DNA of 64,000 nucleotides from positions 1 through 64,000 of the forward strand of contig NZ_VMOA01000033.1 in NCBI RefSeq assembly GCF_020662345.1. Reading direction: 5' to 3'. The notes under the pieces were generated by a model that ran no database searches, was not told the origin of the DNA, and worked only from the letters and a program-made list of their open reading frames with translations. Positions 25,620 through 35,618 of this stretch are shown here, one piece after another. The translations under genes were made by a program, and so were the position numbers. How positions within the stretch are numbered: the stretch's first letter is position 1; every line of letters begins with the position of its first letter. The DNA comes from Methylobacterium sp. W2. GTDB taxonomy: Bacteria; Pseudomonadota; Alphaproteobacteria; Rhizobiales; Beijerinckiaceae.

Positions 25620-28600
25620 TCAGGTTTCCATCATCTCGCGGATGCGCCCGGCCAGAACCTCCACCGGGAACGGCTTGGTGATCATCTGCATGCCCGGATC
25701 GAGCTGACCGTTGCCGAAAATGGCATTCTCAGCATAGCCGGTGATGAACAGCACCTTCAGATTGGGGCGGGTTTCGCGGGCCTGATCGGCGAGTTGGCGG
25801 CCGTTGAGACCGGGAAGACCGACATCGGTCACGAGCAGGTCGATACGCTCCTGGGTGAGCAGGATCTTGAGGCCGGACAGGCCGTCCGCCGCCGAGATTG
25901 CCCGGTAGCCGAGGTCTTCCAGCACGTCGACGATGAGGTCGCGCACCACCCCCTCGTCCTCGACCACGAGGACGGTCTCACCCGCGCCGATGCGGGCGAC
26001 CCCCGCGAGGGTGTCCGCCGGGCCTGGCTCCGTCACCGCTTCGACGGAGCGGGGCAGGTAGAGCTTCACCGCCGTACCGTGCCCGACTTGCGAATCGATC
26101 TTGGCATGGCCGTCCGATTGCCGGGCGAAGCCGTAGATCATCGACAGGCCGAGGCCGGTCCCCTGCCCCAGGGGCTTCGTGGTGAAGAACGGGTCGAAGG
26201 CCCGGGCGATGACGTCGGCCGGCATGCCGGTGCCGGTATCCGACACGACGATGCAGACATACGCACCCGGCTCCACCCCCGGATGCAACCGGGCATAGGC
26301 GCGGTCGAGTTCGGTGTTGCCGGTCTCGATGCGGAGCCGGCCGCCATCCGGCATGGCATCGCGGGCGTTGATGGCGAGGTTGAGGATCGCATTCTCGAGC
26401 TGGTGTGGATCGCACAGGGTCGGCCACAGCCCCTCCCCCATGGCGATGTCGAGGGAGATCGTCTCGCCGATCGTCCGACGCAGGAGGTCTTCGAGGGATG
26501 CGATCAGGGCGTTGGCGTCGACCAGCTTCGGATCGAGGGGCTGGCGCCTGGCGAAGGCGAGGAGCCGGTGGGTCAGCGCCGCGGCCCGGTTGGCGGAGGA
26601 CATCGCCGCCTTGGCGTAGCGCTCGATATTGTCCATCCGGCCTTGCGACAGACGGGTCTGCATCAGGTCGAGGGAGCCGACGATCCCGGTGAGCAAGTTG
26701 TTGAAGTCATGGGCGATCCCGCCGGTGAGCTGGCCCACGGCCTCCATCTTCTGGGCCTGACGCAAGGCGTCCTCGGCGACTTCGAGGGCGGCGGCCTGTT
26801 CGCGCTCAGCCGTGGTGTTGCGGCCGCTGGCATAGATCCGCGCGTCCTCGAACGCGCCGGTCCAGGCGAACCAGCGGTAACTGCCGTCGGCGTGGCGCAG
26901 CCGGAACTCGAAGGGTTCGGTGAGCGGATCGGCGACGATGGCCGAGAAGGTCGAGCAGACGGCGCCGCGGTCATCGGGATGGGCGAGATCCGCGAAGGAT
27001 CGACCGGCGAGATCGTCGGAGGTCCAGCCGAGAAGCGTCGTCCAGGCCGAGTTGACGGCCGCGATCCGGCTGTCCGCTTCGGTGACCATCAGCAGATCCT
27101 GCGACAGGCGCCAGGCCCGGTCGCGTTCCTGAGTCCGCTCCTGGACCTCCTGGGTCCGGGCCTGGACCTGCTGTTCCAGCGTCTCGTTCAGGCGTCGCAG
27201 GGCGTCTTCGGCGAGGGCGCGGTCGGTGACGTCGTGCCCCTCGGCGAAGATGCCGGTGACGGTGCCGTCGGCCTCCGTGATCGGCTGGTAGACGAGGTTG
27301 AGGATGCGCTGTTCGAGGCCGCCCTCGCGTCCGGACTGGATCGTCACCGGCATGTTTCGGCCGATGAAGGGTTTGCCCGTCGCGTAGACCTCGTCGAGAA
27401 GCTCGAAGAAGCCCTGCCCCTCCACCTCCGGCAACGCCGCGCGGACGCCGATCCCGATGATGTCGCGATGACCGATGAGCTGGAGATAGGCCTCGTTGGT
27501 GTACTCGAACACGTGCGAGGGTCCGCTCAGGACGCACATGAAACCGGGTGCGTCCTGGAACAGCGTGCGCAAGCGGTCGCGCTCCGCCGTCCTCTGCCGG
27601 ACTTCCGAGAGGAGGGCATCGTTAGCCTGTCGCAGAGCTTCGGCCGCCTCCTGCCGCATGCGAACGGCTTCGGCGAGGACCGCGTTGCGCTCGCGCTCGG
27701 CCTCGTAGGCCGAGACGCTGGCGAGACTCGACGAGATCTGTCCAGCCAAGAGCTTGAGGAAGCTCAGGTAATCGGCGTCGATGGGCCGGTGCGGGTTCAA
27801 GCCCACCGTGAGGCTGCCCAGCGGCGCGCTACCCCCCTGTCCGACCAGGGGCAGGGTCACCGCCTGCGCGGGCGGCCTCGACCAGTCGCCGGTCGGCCAG
27901 TCCTGCGCCGGATCGAGATCGACGATCGCCTCGCCTCCCATGCCGCCGAGCCAGCCCGCAAGGGGGGCGGCGGGATCGGTGATGCCGGGCCGGGCGGCAT
28001 GGTCCGCCGACATCCCGGTGGTGGCGACGAGGCGGGCGAGGCTGCCCCCGTCGTAGAGATGGATGGCACTGAAGGGCAGATCGCGGCGGGCCTCGCCGAG
28101 GCTGGCCTCCACCGCCCGCAGGACGTCGGAGCGGCTCTCCGCCCGCGCCAGACTCTCGCCGAGGAGACGCAGGATTCCGAGGCGCCGCTCGCTGATGACG
28201 CGGTCCGTCTCCTCGCTGACCGCACAGAACAGGCCACCCACCGTTCCGTCGTCGTCGATGACCGGACTGTAGGAAAACGTATGATAGGTTTCCTCGGGAT
28301 AGCCGTTGCGCTCCAACAGCAGCAGCAGCCCGCGATCCCACGTCGCCTCGCGATCCTCGTAGACGCTGCGAATGCGCGCCTCGATGTCGTCCCAGATCTC
28401 GGCCCAGAGGATTTTGGTGGGTTTCGCGAGCGATTCCGGATGCTTGAGGCCGAGGGTCGGGCGGTAGGCGTCGTTGTAGAAGAACGCGATGTCCGGCCCC
28501 CAGCCGAGCCACATCTCGAACCGCGAAGTCAGGAGGATGCGCAAGGCGACCTTCAGCGCCTCCGGCCAGCCTTCCGGCGGCCCGAGCGGGGTCTGCGACC

Positions 28601-28697
28601 AGTCCTTGGCCCGCATCAGGGCCGCCATCTCGCTTGCCCCGACGAAGATCTCCGAAGGTTCGGCAAAGGGCTTCGACAAGGATCGGCTTTCCGGCAC
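25620..28697 (-). CDS. Hybrid sensor histidine kinase with PAS/GAF sensors and receiver
   Basis: A 1025-residue soluble kinase with no membrane helices. It begins with a PAS-like domain (about 25-165), then a GAF-like domain (about 175-335), a coiled-coil helix, and two further PAS domains (about 380-495 and 530-640). The HisKA region has the phospho-acceptor in [13 protein letters not shown]. The ATPase domain has N-box [13 protein letters not shown] and G-boxes DTGTGMP and [12 protein letters not shown]-terminal receiver (about 900-1020) has the acceptor Asp in VTDVGLPG. It faces fliX convergently, and no cognate regulator is adjacent. Confidence 0.93.
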   Translation of the reverse strand: MPESRSLSKPFAEPSEIFVGASEMAALMRAKDWSQTPLGPPEGWPEALKVALRILLTSRFEMWLGWGPDIAFFYNDAYRPTLGLKHPESLAKPTKILWAEIWDDIEARIRSVYEDREATWDRGLLLLLERNGYPEETYHTFSYSPVIDDDGTVGGLFCAVSEETDRVISERRLGILRLLGESLARAESRSDVLRAVEASLGEARRDLPFSAIHLYDGGSLARLVATTGMSADHAARPGITDPAAPLAGWLGGMGGEAIVDLDPAQDWPTGDWSRPPAQAVTLPLVGQGGSAPLGSLTVGLNPHRPIDADYLSFLKLLAGQISSSLASVSAYEAERERNAVLAEAVRMRQEAAEALRQANDALLSEVRQRTAERDRLRTLFQDAPGFMCVLSGPSHVFEYTNEAYLQLIGHRDIIGIGVRAALPEVEGQGFFELLDEVYATGKPFIGRNMPVTIQSGREGGLEQRILNLVYQPITEADGTVTGIFAEGHDVTDRALAEDALRRLNETLEQQVQARTQEVQERTQERDRAWRLSQDLLMVTEADSRIAAVNSAWTTLLGWTSDDLAGRSFADLAHPDDRGAVCSTFSAIVADPLTEPFEFRLRHADGSYRWFAWTGAFEDARIYASGRNTTAEREQAAALEVAEDALRQAQKMEAVGQLTGGIAHDFNNLLTGIVGSLDLMQTRLSQGRMDNIERYAKAAMSSANRAAALTHRLLAFARRQPLDPKLVDANALIASLEDLLRRTIGETISLDIAMGEGLWPTLCDPHQLENAILNLAINARDAMPDGGRLRIETGNTELDRAYARLHPGVEPGAYVCIVVSDTGTGMPADVIARAFDPFFTTKPLGQGTGLGLSMIYGFARQSDGHAKIDSQVGHGTAVKLYLPRSVEAVTEPGPADTLAGVARIGAGETVLVVEDEGVVRDLIVDVLEDLGYRAISAADGLSGLKILLTQERIDLLVTDVGLPGLNGRQLADQARETRPNLKVLFITGYAENAIFGNGQLDPGMQMITKPFPVEVLAGRIREMMET

Positions 28698-29108
28698 TCT
28701 CAGGGCCTCGGTTGCGGGCGGCGGGCGGGATCAGGCGGCCGGTCCACGGACCGATGTGAACCGACCCTATAGGTCACGGCGGACCGGCCGCAAACCGGCC
28801 CATCTCGTCCGTCCGACGGCCTTCGCAAGGGGTCGAACCACCGCCATCCGATGTGATTTCGACCGCCATCGGACGGTCCTTGGCACCGCCATCCGGCCGC
28901 GTTTCCGCGCTTGGGCGAGGCCGGCGCGTCCGACGGCACGAGCGTCGCATGAGGGATGCATCCGTTGCGTGTTTGTCGCAGGGGCCGCGCAACACCACAT
29001 CCGGACGGGGTAGGACCATCGGGTGCGTTGTAGTGTCGGGCGCCCTCAAGTATAGGCACGCGAAACATCGCCGCGTACCGGCTGTGACGGACTTGCGAAG
29101 GGGCGAGG
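28698..29108. other. Divergent intergenic region between hybrid kinase gene and dksA
   Basis: About 410 bp without a credible gene. Short frames here have no ribosome site and no family. It should hold the promoters of both flanking genes. I could not pick out a clear -35/-10 pair. Confidence 0.4.
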
Positions 29109-29528
29109 ATGGCGACAGTCAAGATCGACGACGGTTACGTGCCGTCCGAGGACGAGCCGTTCATGAACGAGCGGCAGCGTGAGTATTTCCGCCGTAAGCT
29201 GGTGGGATGGAAAGCCGACATTCTGCGCGAAGCGCAGGATACGCTGGTGGCGCTTCAGACCGAAAACGAGAATCATCCCGATCTGGCCGACCGCGCCTCG
29301 TCGGAGACCGACCGGGCCATCGAATTGCGGGCCCGCGACCGCCAGCGCAAGCTCACCGGCAAGATCGACGCGGCGTTGGCCCGGATCGAGGACAGAAGCT
29401 ACGGATATTGCGAGGAGACCGGCGAGCCGATCTCGCTGAAGCGCCTCGATGCCCGGCCCATCGCCACCTTGTCGCTGGAGGCGCAGGAGCGCCACGAGCG
29501 GCGCGAGCGCGTCTATCGCGACGAGTAG
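29109..29528 (+). CDS. dksA: RNA polymerase-binding transcription factor DksA
   Basis: A 139-residue secondary-channel factor that works with ppGpp. The coiled-coil tip keeps the D-x-x-D-x-A residues (Asp58, Asp61, Ala63 in HPDLADRASSE). The C-terminal globular part keeps only one of the four classical zinc cysteines (Cys101 in GYCEETGEP); the second pair position reads RPIATLSLEAQERHERRE. This one-cysteine form is known from alphaproteobacteria such as Rhodobacter. It is transcribed away from the hybrid kinase gene. Confidence 0.96.
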   Translation: MATVKIDDGYVPSEDEPFMNERQREYFRRKLVGWKADILREAQDTLVALQTENENHPDLADRASSETDRAIELRARDRQRKLTGKIDAALARIEDRSYGYCEETGEPISLKRLDARPIATLSLEAQERHERRERVYRDE

Positions 29529-29555
29529 CGTCGGCGGCGTGGCGCGCCGAACGGA

Positions 29556-29598
29556 CCTGCCGCGACCGCCGGTGGTCGCAGCGGGTTTCGGCGGCAGG
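29556..29598 (+). terminator. Nested hairpin downstream of dksA
   Basis: An outer 8-bp inverted repeat (CCTGCCGC with GCGGCAGG) encloses an inner one (GCGACC with GGTCGC), 28 bases after the dksA stop. Only two T follow, so terminator function is tentative. Confidence 0.4.
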
Positions 29599-29747
29599 TT
29601 TCAGCGGGCTTGCCTGAAGTTGTCGATCCTGATTGTCTCGCCGAGCATTCAATAGAAGCTTGGCTTTAAACGATGCTTGACCGTCCGGAACCTTCGTCCT
29701 GTTGTCACGATTACTGATACGACGTCGCGTCGATCAAGGATCCCGAC

Positions 29748-29924
29748 ATGGACAATGAAGTACTGATCCTCGTGCTTGCCCTCGCCACCTTCGCACTCGT
29801 GGTCGGGGTAGCGTTGTGGCAGCGCGCCCGCGTCGCGAAACTCAAGAAAGACCCCGAACGCTCGGCTTTCGTCGACAATCACGGAACCGCCCCGCGCCCC
29901 AACCGGCCCGGCACCGAGCATTGA
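29748..29924 (+). CDS. 58-residue single-pass membrane protein, hypothetical
   Basis: Begins MDNEVLILVLALATFALVVG with one membrane helix (about residues 4-23). A basic stretch (WQRARVAKLKKDPER) follows, then a polar tail ending RPGTEH. AAGGA lies 8 bases before the ATG, and codon use is that of the genome. I do not recognise a family; the basic cluster after the helix suggests an N-out, C-in topology. Confidence 0.55.
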   Translation: MDNEVLILVLALATFALVVGVALWQRARVAKLKKDPERSAFVDNHGTAPRPNRPGTEH

Positions 29925-30135
29925 CCGGGACCGTCCGTCCCAGCTTGTCTGCGGGATTTACACATCCGCCCGACGGTTGTTCCTCTCTCCAAAAAGGTTC
30001 GACGTGAGGCGCGACGGCCCCCCTCTCGTTCCAGGAGAGGGGACCCGAGCGGCCCGCAAGATCTTTGAAAATCGTAGCCCGGCATGCAGGTTCCGAGACG
30101 CAGAACCCGTCACCGCTCGGGCAAGCCCCTTAGCC

Positions 30136-30903
30136 TCAGAACGGCAGCAGGATGTCGACGAGCTGCTGGCCGTAGCGGGGCTGCTGCACGTCGGTGATCT
30201 GGCCACGGCCGCCATAGGCGATGCGGGCCTGGGCGATCTTCGAGGAATCGATCGTGTTGTCGGATTCGATGTCCTCCGGCCGCACCACGCCGGCGACGAT
30301 GAGCTCGCGCACTTCGAAGTTGATGCGGATCTCCTGCTTGCCCTCCACCACGAGGTTCCCGTTGGGCAGGACCTGATTGACGATGGCGGCGATGTTGGTC
30401 GTCACCGTCTCGTTGCGCTGGACCGACCCCGAACCATCGCTCGACGAGGTCGAGGTCCCGGCGATGAGCTTGTCCGGGCTGATCCCGGCGGCGGCGATGG
30501 CGGCGCTGCTTTCCAGGCCGAACGCGTTGGGGAGTCCGAGGCCTTCGGCGTTGGAGCGGGAGCGCTTGGTCTCGTTGTTCAGATTGGCCCTGTCGGTGAC
30601 ATTGACCTTGATCGTCACGAGGTCGCCGATCCGGGCGGCGCGCTGATCCTTGAAGAAGGCGCGCGATCCCGTCCGCCACAGGGAATTGGGCGCGTAGGAG
30701 ACGGGCTGCACGTCCGGCATCGGCAGGCGCACCGGGCGGTAGCCCGGCTGCGAGGTCGGATCCTCGATGGAGGAGAGCGCCGGGGTGGCGCCGACCTGCG
30801 ACAGCCGGTCCACCGTGTTGCAGGCGCCCAGGGCCGAGCAGGCCAGCAGGATCGCCGCGAGGGAGAGCGGCGTCTTGGTGAGGCGATTGGAACGGTTGGT
30901 CAT
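30136..30903 (-). CDS. flgH: Flagellar L-ring lipoprotein FlgH
   Basis: Outer-membrane L-ring subunit. A lipoprotein signal ends in the lipobox LGAC (lipidated Cys near residue 28). The body has LWRTGSRAFFKDQRAARIGDLVTIKV and the C-terminal GVVRPEDIESDNTIDSSKIAQARIAYGGRG, which is strongly FlgH. Its 255 residues fit. It follows flgA by 36 bp on the same strand and closes the flgF-flgG-flgA-flgH set. Confidence 0.97.
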   Translation of the reverse strand: MTNRSNRLTKTPLSLAAILLACSALGACNTVDRLSQVGATPALSSIEDPTSQPGYRPVRLPMPDVQPVSYAPNSLWRTGSRAFFKDQRAARIGDLVTIKVNVTDRANLNNETKRSRSNAEGLGLPNAFGLESSAAIAAAGISPDKLIAGTSTSSSDGSGSVQRNETVTTNIAAIVNQVLPNGNLVVEGKQEIRINFEVRELIVAGVVRPEDIESDNTIDSSKIAQARIAYGGRGQITDVQQPRYGQQLVDILLPF

Positions 30904-30938
30904 GGGAGCCGGTCTTTCTCGTGAGGATCGGGGCGGTG

Positions 30939-31988
30939 TCAGCGGCCGGCGTCGAACGCCGCACTGGCCTGGCGGCCGATGCTGGCGGAGGAGCTGACCG
31001 AGACCCGGCCGGGGCCGATCACGGTGGCGGCGAGGGTCTTCTTGGAGACGGGATTGGTGACGGTGATCGCCGCGCCGAGACGTCCGTTCTCGTTGGCCTG
31101 TCCACGCAGGGAGAGGTTGAGGCCGGGCGCATCGAACACGATGGTGACGGCCTCGCCGCGCTGGACCAGATCCGCCGGAGCGATGTCGCCGGAGCGGAGA
31201 ATGGAGCCGGCGCTCAGGCTGCGCTGGGCGACCTGACCGATGGAGACGGTAGACCCGGCCTGGGCATCCGGGGGGGTCGCCTCGCGGGGGCGGCGCTCGA
31301 CGGTGACGTCGCCGGCGCTCACCGTGTCGCCGCGGTTGAGCGTGCGGGAGATGATCTGGACCTCGCGGATTTCCTGCACCTGCCCGGCGACGCGCAGGGA
31401 GGCCTGACGCTTGCCCAGGGTGATGAGGGCCGCGACCCGCTTCAGGCGCGGATCGAAGGTGACGTCGAGGGCCGCCGCCTGCCCGTCGAGATCGAGCGGC
31501 GCCAGGAGGACGGTGTTCTCGCCGTCGAGACGGAGGGCGAGGTTGCGCGGGTCGAGGCCGTAGGCCGTCTCGAGCACACGCTTGATCGCGGCCTCGATCT
31601 CGGTGGGGCCGACGCGCCGGGCGGCGCGCTGCACCGAGACCTGGTTCCGGCCGCCGGTCTCGATCTCGCCGAGGCCGAGGGGCGCCACCGCATCGGCGAT
31701 GCGGCGGGCCTGGATCGTTCCCGACGCGCCGAGCGCCGGAGCGCGGAACAGCGGGCGTCGCGCCAGATCCGCCGGCGCCCCTTCCACCAGATCGCCCAGC
31801 GTCAGGATATCGCCGCGTGCGGTGACGTCGCCGCGCAGGCGCAGCCGCTGGCCGGCCTCCTCGGCGAGAACCTGGACCGTCATGAAGCCGAGGGCCGCGA
31901 GCGCGAAGAACGTGCGCACGACGATGCCGGGCGTGAGCGTGCCGGCGCGGCGCGGCTGGGCTTTGGGGATCTGTCTCAGGGCGTACAT
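30939..31988 (-). CDS. flgA: Flagellar basal body P-ring formation chaperone FlgA
   Basis: Periplasmic chaperone for FlgI. The ATG at 31988 gives 349 residues with a signal peptide (VVRTFFALAALGFMTVQVLA). The C-terminal SAF-like domain shows ISRTLNRGDTVSAGDVTVERR and AGSILRSGDIAPADLVQRGE, followed by the conserved beta domain (LNLSLRGQANENGRLGAAI). It is longer than enterobacterial FlgA (219) because of an extra N-terminal region, as in other alphaproteobacteria. Confidence 0.93.
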   Translation of the reverse strand: MYALRQIPKAQPRRAGTLTPGIVVRTFFALAALGFMTVQVLAEEAGQRLRLRGDVTARGDILTLGDLVEGAPADLARRPLFRAPALGASGTIQARRIADAVAPLGLGEIETGGRNQVSVQRAARRVGPTEIEAAIKRVLETAYGLDPRNLALRLDGENTVLLAPLDLDGQAAALDVTFDPRLKRVAALITLGKRQASLRVAGQVQEIREVQIISRTLNRGDTVSAGDVTVERRPREATPPDAQAGSTVSIGQVAQRSLSAGSILRSGDIAPADLVQRGEAVTIVFDAPGLNLSLRGQANENGRLGAAITVTNPVSKKTLAATVIGPGRVSVSSSASIGRQASAAFDAGR

Positions 31989-32055
31989 GGCGCGACGCTT
32001 TCGGAGGCGGGCTGAAACGGAGAGGCGAAGCGGGGACGTCAGGACGGACGAACCG

Positions 32056-32847
32056 TCAGGCGCGGAACATCTGCGAGGTCGTGGACAGCATCTGGTCGGC
32101 CGCTGTGACAACCTTCGAATTCATCTCGTAGGCGCGCTGCGCGGCGATCAGCGACGAGATCTCGGTGACGGCGTTGACGTTCGCCTCTTCGAGGTAGCTC
32201 TGCTGCAGGTTGCCGAAGCCTTCCGTGCCCGGCAGGCCGTTGATGGCGGGGCCGGAGGCGGCGGTCTCGATGAACAGGTTGTCGCCGATGGATTCGAGGC
32301 CGACCTTGTTGACGAAGCGGGCGAGCTGGAACTGGCCGAGATTCTGCGGCGCGGTCTGCCCCGGCACCGTCGCCTGGATCGAGCCCTGCGCGCTGATCGT
32401 GACGCTCGTGGCGTTGTTGGGCACCGTGATGCCCGGATCCACGAGATAGCCGTCGCGGGTGACGAGCTGGCCCTGGGCCGAGAGGTCGAACGAGCCGTCG
32501 CGGCTATAGGCGGTGCGGCCGTCGGGCATCGTCACCCGGAACAGGCCCTCGCCGCGGATGGCGACGTCGTATTCCTTCTCCGTCGAGGCCAGCGGCCCCT
32601 GCGACATGGTCCGGGCGGTGGAGGTGGTCTTCACGCCCGATCCGAGGGCGAGGCCGGCGGGAAGCTGGGTGTTCTGGTCCGAGGTGGACGAGCCGGCCCG
32701 GCGTAGGTTCTGGTAGAGCAGATCCTGGAAATGGGCCGTCTGGCGCTTGTAGCCGGTGGTGCGCAGGTTCGCGATGTTGTTCGAGATGACCTGGACGTTG
32801 AGTTCCTGGGCCGCCATGCCGGTGGCGGCTGCGTAGAGGGCGCGCAT
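32056..32847 (-). CDS. flgG: Flagellar distal rod protein FlgG
   Basis: A 263-residue distal-rod subunit. The N-terminal rod motif MRALYAAATGMAAQELNVQVISNNIANL and the C-terminal SYLEEANVNAVTEISSLIAAQRAYEMN helix pair are diagnostic; both ends form the coiled-coil core of the rod. It lies between flgF and flgA on one strand, 12 bp after flgF. Confidence 0.98.
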   Translation of the reverse strand: MRALYAAATGMAAQELNVQVISNNIANLRTTGYKRQTAHFQDLLYQNLRRAGSSTSDQNTQLPAGLALGSGVKTTSTARTMSQGPLASTEKEYDVAIRGEGLFRVTMPDGRTAYSRDGSFDLSAQGQLVTRDGYLVDPGITVPNNATSVTISAQGSIQATVPGQTAPQNLGQFQLARFVNKVGLESIGDNLFIETAASGPAINGLPGTEGFGNLQQSYLEEANVNAVTEISSLIAAQRAYEMNSKVVTAADQMLSTTSQMFRA

Positions 32848-32859
32848 CGCCTGGGTTCC

Positions 32860-33600
32860 TTACGCGACGTCGGCGAGGCGGCGGATCGCCGTGCCCCGCA
32901 ACTCGTCCAGGCGCGAGATCACGCCCGAGACCATGGTGTAGGTGCGGTTCACGTCCATCAGCCGGGTCATCTCGATGACCGGCTTGACGTTGGAGCGTTC
33001 GAGGGCACCAGATTCGAGGCGGCCGTTGATGCCGGCGGCCACCGGGGCCGCCGGCGACCCGTAGAGGTTGGCGCCCTCGTTGGTGAGCGCCTGCGGGTTG
33101 GCGAAGGTCACCATCCGCACGCGTCCGCGGATGCCGAGATTGGTGGAGACCGTGCCGTCCGGCCCGATGGACAGGCCGGTCTCCTGGGCGTTGATCTGGA
33201 TCGGGCCGCCCTCGCCCTGCACGGCGTAGCCGTCGCTGTTGACGAGATTGCCCTGGGGGTCGGTCTCGAACGCACCGTTGCGGGTGTAGCGGTCGCCGTT
33301 CGGGGTGCGGACCACGAGGAACGCCTCGCCGCGCACCGCCACATGGAGCGGGTTACCGGTCTGCTCGATCGGTCCCTGGGCGAGATCGAGGGCCGTGCCC
33401 TGGTCGATGACGTAGGAGACGCGCCGGTCGGGCCGATGGAACGAGTCGGCGCTCGCCACCGGCATCAGATATTCCTGGAACCGCGAGCTGCGGCCCTTGA
33501 AACCCGTGGTGGAGACGTTCGCCATGTTGTTGGCGATCACGTCGAGTTCACGCTGCAGGGCGACCTGACTGGAGACTCCGACAAACAGCGCGTTCTGCAT
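32860..33600 (-). CDS. flgF: Flagellar proximal rod protein FlgF
   Basis: A 246-residue rod protein. The N-terminus reads ALFVGVSSQVALQRELDVIANNMANVSTTGFKG and the C-terminus ends VIEMTRLMDVNRTYTMVSGVI. The C-terminal motif differs from FlgG's LIAAQRAYE, which supports FlgF. It is first in the flgF-flgG-flgA-flgH cluster and is divergent from fliL, with a CtrA-type box between them. Confidence 0.95.
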   Translation of the reverse strand: MQNALFVGVSSQVALQRELDVIANNMANVSTTGFKGRSSRFQEYLMPVASADSFHRPDRRVSYVIDQGTALDLAQGPIEQTGNPLHVAVRGEAFLVVRTPNGDRYTRNGAFETDPQGNLVNSDGYAVQGEGGPIQINAQETGLSIGPDGTVSTNLGIRGRVRMVTFANPQALTNEGANLYGSPAAPVAAGINGRLESGALERSNVKPVIEMTRLMDVNRTYTMVSGVISRLDELRGTAIRRLADVA

Positions 33601-33773
33601 GGATCGAATAAGCCTTGGGCTGCGGCGACGTTAACGATACCCGCACGGCCCGTGCCAGCGCCGGCCATTCGGAAAAACGCAATCCGGTCAATGCTCTATC
33701 TGGATGTTGGGTCGATCGCGCCGCCCTGCCGCCGCATCCCCGCGGCAAGAACCACCCGGCAGGTTTTGCCGCC

Positions 33774-33789
33774 TTAACGAGACGTTAAC
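33774..33789. promoter_or_regulatory. Perfect CtrA box between flgF and fliL
   Basis: TTAACGAGACGTTAAC, an exact TTAA-N7-TTAAC match, 84 bp before the fliL start and about 175 bp before flgF. CtrA controls early flagellar operons in Caulobacter; that it does so here is inference. Confidence 0.65.
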
Positions 33790-33872
33790 CGTAACCTTGG
33801 ATACATCCCGTCACGGGGTCGCGGGGGCTCAGCGCCGGCCGCACCCTGGGACGAGATTCGGAGGGGCGACCC

Positions 33873-34370
33873 ATGGCCAAGAAGCCCAAGACGGTCCCCG
33901 CCGCCGACGGGGAGGAAGCCGGCGGCGAAGCCCCGAAGGGCGGCAAGAAGAAGATCATCATCATCGGCGCGGCCGTGCTGCTTCTGGCCGGCGGCGGCGG
34001 GTTCTTCATGATGAAGAAGAAGGGCGGCGACGATCACGCCGCCATCGAGGTGAAGAAGCCCCTGGTCTTCCTCGACGTGCGCGAGATGACGATCAACCTC
34101 ACCAACGAGCCCGGCCAGGACAAGCAGCGCACGGCCAGGGTCAAGGTCTCCCTCGAGCTGAAGGACGCCAAGGTGGAGGGCGAGGTGAAGCCGCTGATGC
34201 CGCGCATCGAGGACACCTTCCTGGTCTACCTGCGCGAGTTGCGCCCGAGCGACCTCGCCGGTTCGGCCGGTTTGTACCGGCTCCGCGAGGAACTGCTCCG
34301 CCGGGTCAACGTCGCGATCCACCCGGCACGGGCCGAGGCCGTGCTCTTCAAGGACGTGATCGTCCAGTAA
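33873..34370 (+). CDS. fliL: Flagellar basal body-associated protein FliL
   Basis: A 165-residue inner-membrane protein that stabilises the stator. A Lys/Gly-rich cytoplasmic head is followed by one membrane helix (KIIIIGAAVLLLAGGGGFFMM, about 29-48). The periplasmic stomatin-like domain has LDVREMTINLTNEPGQ and VSLELKDAKVEGEVKPLMPRIED. Ribosome site GGAGGGG lies upstream. fliM starts 23 bp after the stop. Confidence 0.95.
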   Translation: MAKKPKTVPAADGEEAGGEAPKGGKKKIIIIGAAVLLLAGGGGFFMMKKKGGDDHAAIEVKKPLVFLDVREMTINLTNEPGQDKQRTARVKVSLELKDAKVEGEVKPLMPRIEDTFLVYLRELRPSDLAGSAGLYRLREELLRRVNVAIHPARAEAVLFKDVIVQ

Positions 34371-34393
34371 CCCCCATCGGTGTCGAGACGGTC

Positions 34394-35611
34394 ATGGCAG
34401 GTCCCGAAGACGAGGTCGAAGAGGACGATTGGGCAGCCGCCCTGATCGCGCAGAACGCCGAGGTCGGCGAGACCTCGCTGGCCGACGAGTGGGGCGCGGC
34501 GCTGGCCGAGCAGGGCACGAGCACGCATGCCAGCGACGTCGCCGCCGAATGGGCGACGATGATCGAGGACGGGGAGACCGACAATCTCCCCGAACTCGCC
34601 GGCAACGACCGCATCCTCAACCAGGACGAGATCGACGGCGTCCTCGGCTTCTCCTTGCGCGAATTGTCGGCTTCGGGCGCCGGCGGCGTCCGCGCCATCG
34701 TCGATTCGGGCGTCGTTCAGTACGAACGCCTGCCGATGCTGGAAATCGTCTTCGACCGGATGATCCGGTTGTTGTCCACCAGCCTGCGCAACTTCTTCCA
34801 GGACAATGTCGAGGTCACCCTCGACAACATCACCTCCGTGCGCTTCGGCGATTATCTCAACGCCATTCCGCTGCCGACCCTGCTCGGGGTGTTCCGGGCC
34901 GATGCCTGGGAGAATTCCGGCCTCGTCACGGTGGAATCGAACCTCGCCTACTCGACCCTCGACCTGCTGCTCGGCGGCAAGCGCGGCGGCTCCTCGACCC
35001 GCCTCGACGGGCGTCCGTTCACGACGATCGAGATGCAGCTGGTGCGGCGCCTCGTGGAGATCATCCTCAGCGACCTCGAACTCTCGTTCCAGCCGCTCTC
35101 CCCGGTCCGCTTCGGCATCGACCGGATCGAGACCAACCCGCGCTTCGCCACGATCACCCGGCCGGCCAACGCCGCCATCCTGATCAGCCTCAAGCTCGAC
35201 ATGGACGGCCGCGGCGGCCAGCTCCAGATCCTGTTTCCCTACGCCACGATCGAGCCGATCCGTGAACTGCTCATGCAGAGCTTCATGGGCGAGAAGCTCG
35301 GCCGCGACCACACCTGGGAAAGCCACCTCGCCACCGAGATCTGGCAGGCCGACGCCACGATGGAGGCGGTCCTCCACGAGATGATGCTGCCCCTGAAGAG
35401 GGTGCTGTCCCTGAAGGTCGGCGATACGCTGATGTTCGACACCAAGCCCACCGACCTCATCAACGTCCGCTGCGGCGACTGGGCCCTGACGCAGGGGCGC
35501 ATCGGCCGGGTGGACGACAACATCTCGGTGCAGCTCACGCGACCGCTGCGGCGCTCCCGCACCACGCTTCAGGCCTTCGAGGCCTCCATGAACAACCGCA
35601 ACGACGGGTGA
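34394..35611 (+). CDS. fliM: Flagellar motor switch protein FliM
   Basis: A C-ring subunit that binds CheY-P. The CheY-binding-like ILNQDEIDGVLGF is at about residues 75-87, preceded by an acidic N-terminal extension of about 70 residues that enterobacterial FliM lacks. The CheC-like middle domain and the C-terminal SpoA domain (LSLKVGDTLMFD, then LTQGRIGRVDDNISVQL) follow. I set the start at the ATG 34394 after the fliL stop; the same frame is open further upstream but carries no FliM sequence. Predicted length is 405. Confidence 0.95.
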   Translation: MAGPEDEVEEDDWAAALIAQNAEVGETSLADEWGAALAEQGTSTHASDVAAEWATMIEDGETDNLPELAGNDRILNQDEIDGVLGFSLRELSASGAGGVRAIVDSGVVQYERLPMLEIVFDRMIRLLSTSLRNFFQDNVEVTLDNITSVRFGDYLNAIPLPTLLGVFRADAWENSGLVTVESNLAYSTLDLLLGGKRGGSSTRLDGRPFTTIEMQLVRRLVEIILSDLELSFQPLSPVRFGIDRIETNPRFATITRPANAAILISLKLDMDGRGGQLQILFPYATIEPIRELLMQSFMGEKLGRDHTWESHLATEIWQADATMEAVLHEMMLPLKRVLSLKVGDTLMFDTKPTDLINVRCGDWALTQGRIGRVDDNISVQLTRPLRRSRTTLQAFEASMNNRNDG

Positions 35612-35618
35612 CCGCGCC

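Noticed and set aside
25794..28772. A 992-codon plus-strand frame opposite the hybrid kinase
   Set aside because: Sequence is typical antisense composition (Arg/Gly/Glu-rich, no motifs); the kinase frame has a complete domain set.
28767..29049. Several 70-110 codon frames in the kinase-dksA gap
   Set aside because: None has a ribosome site or recognisable sequence.
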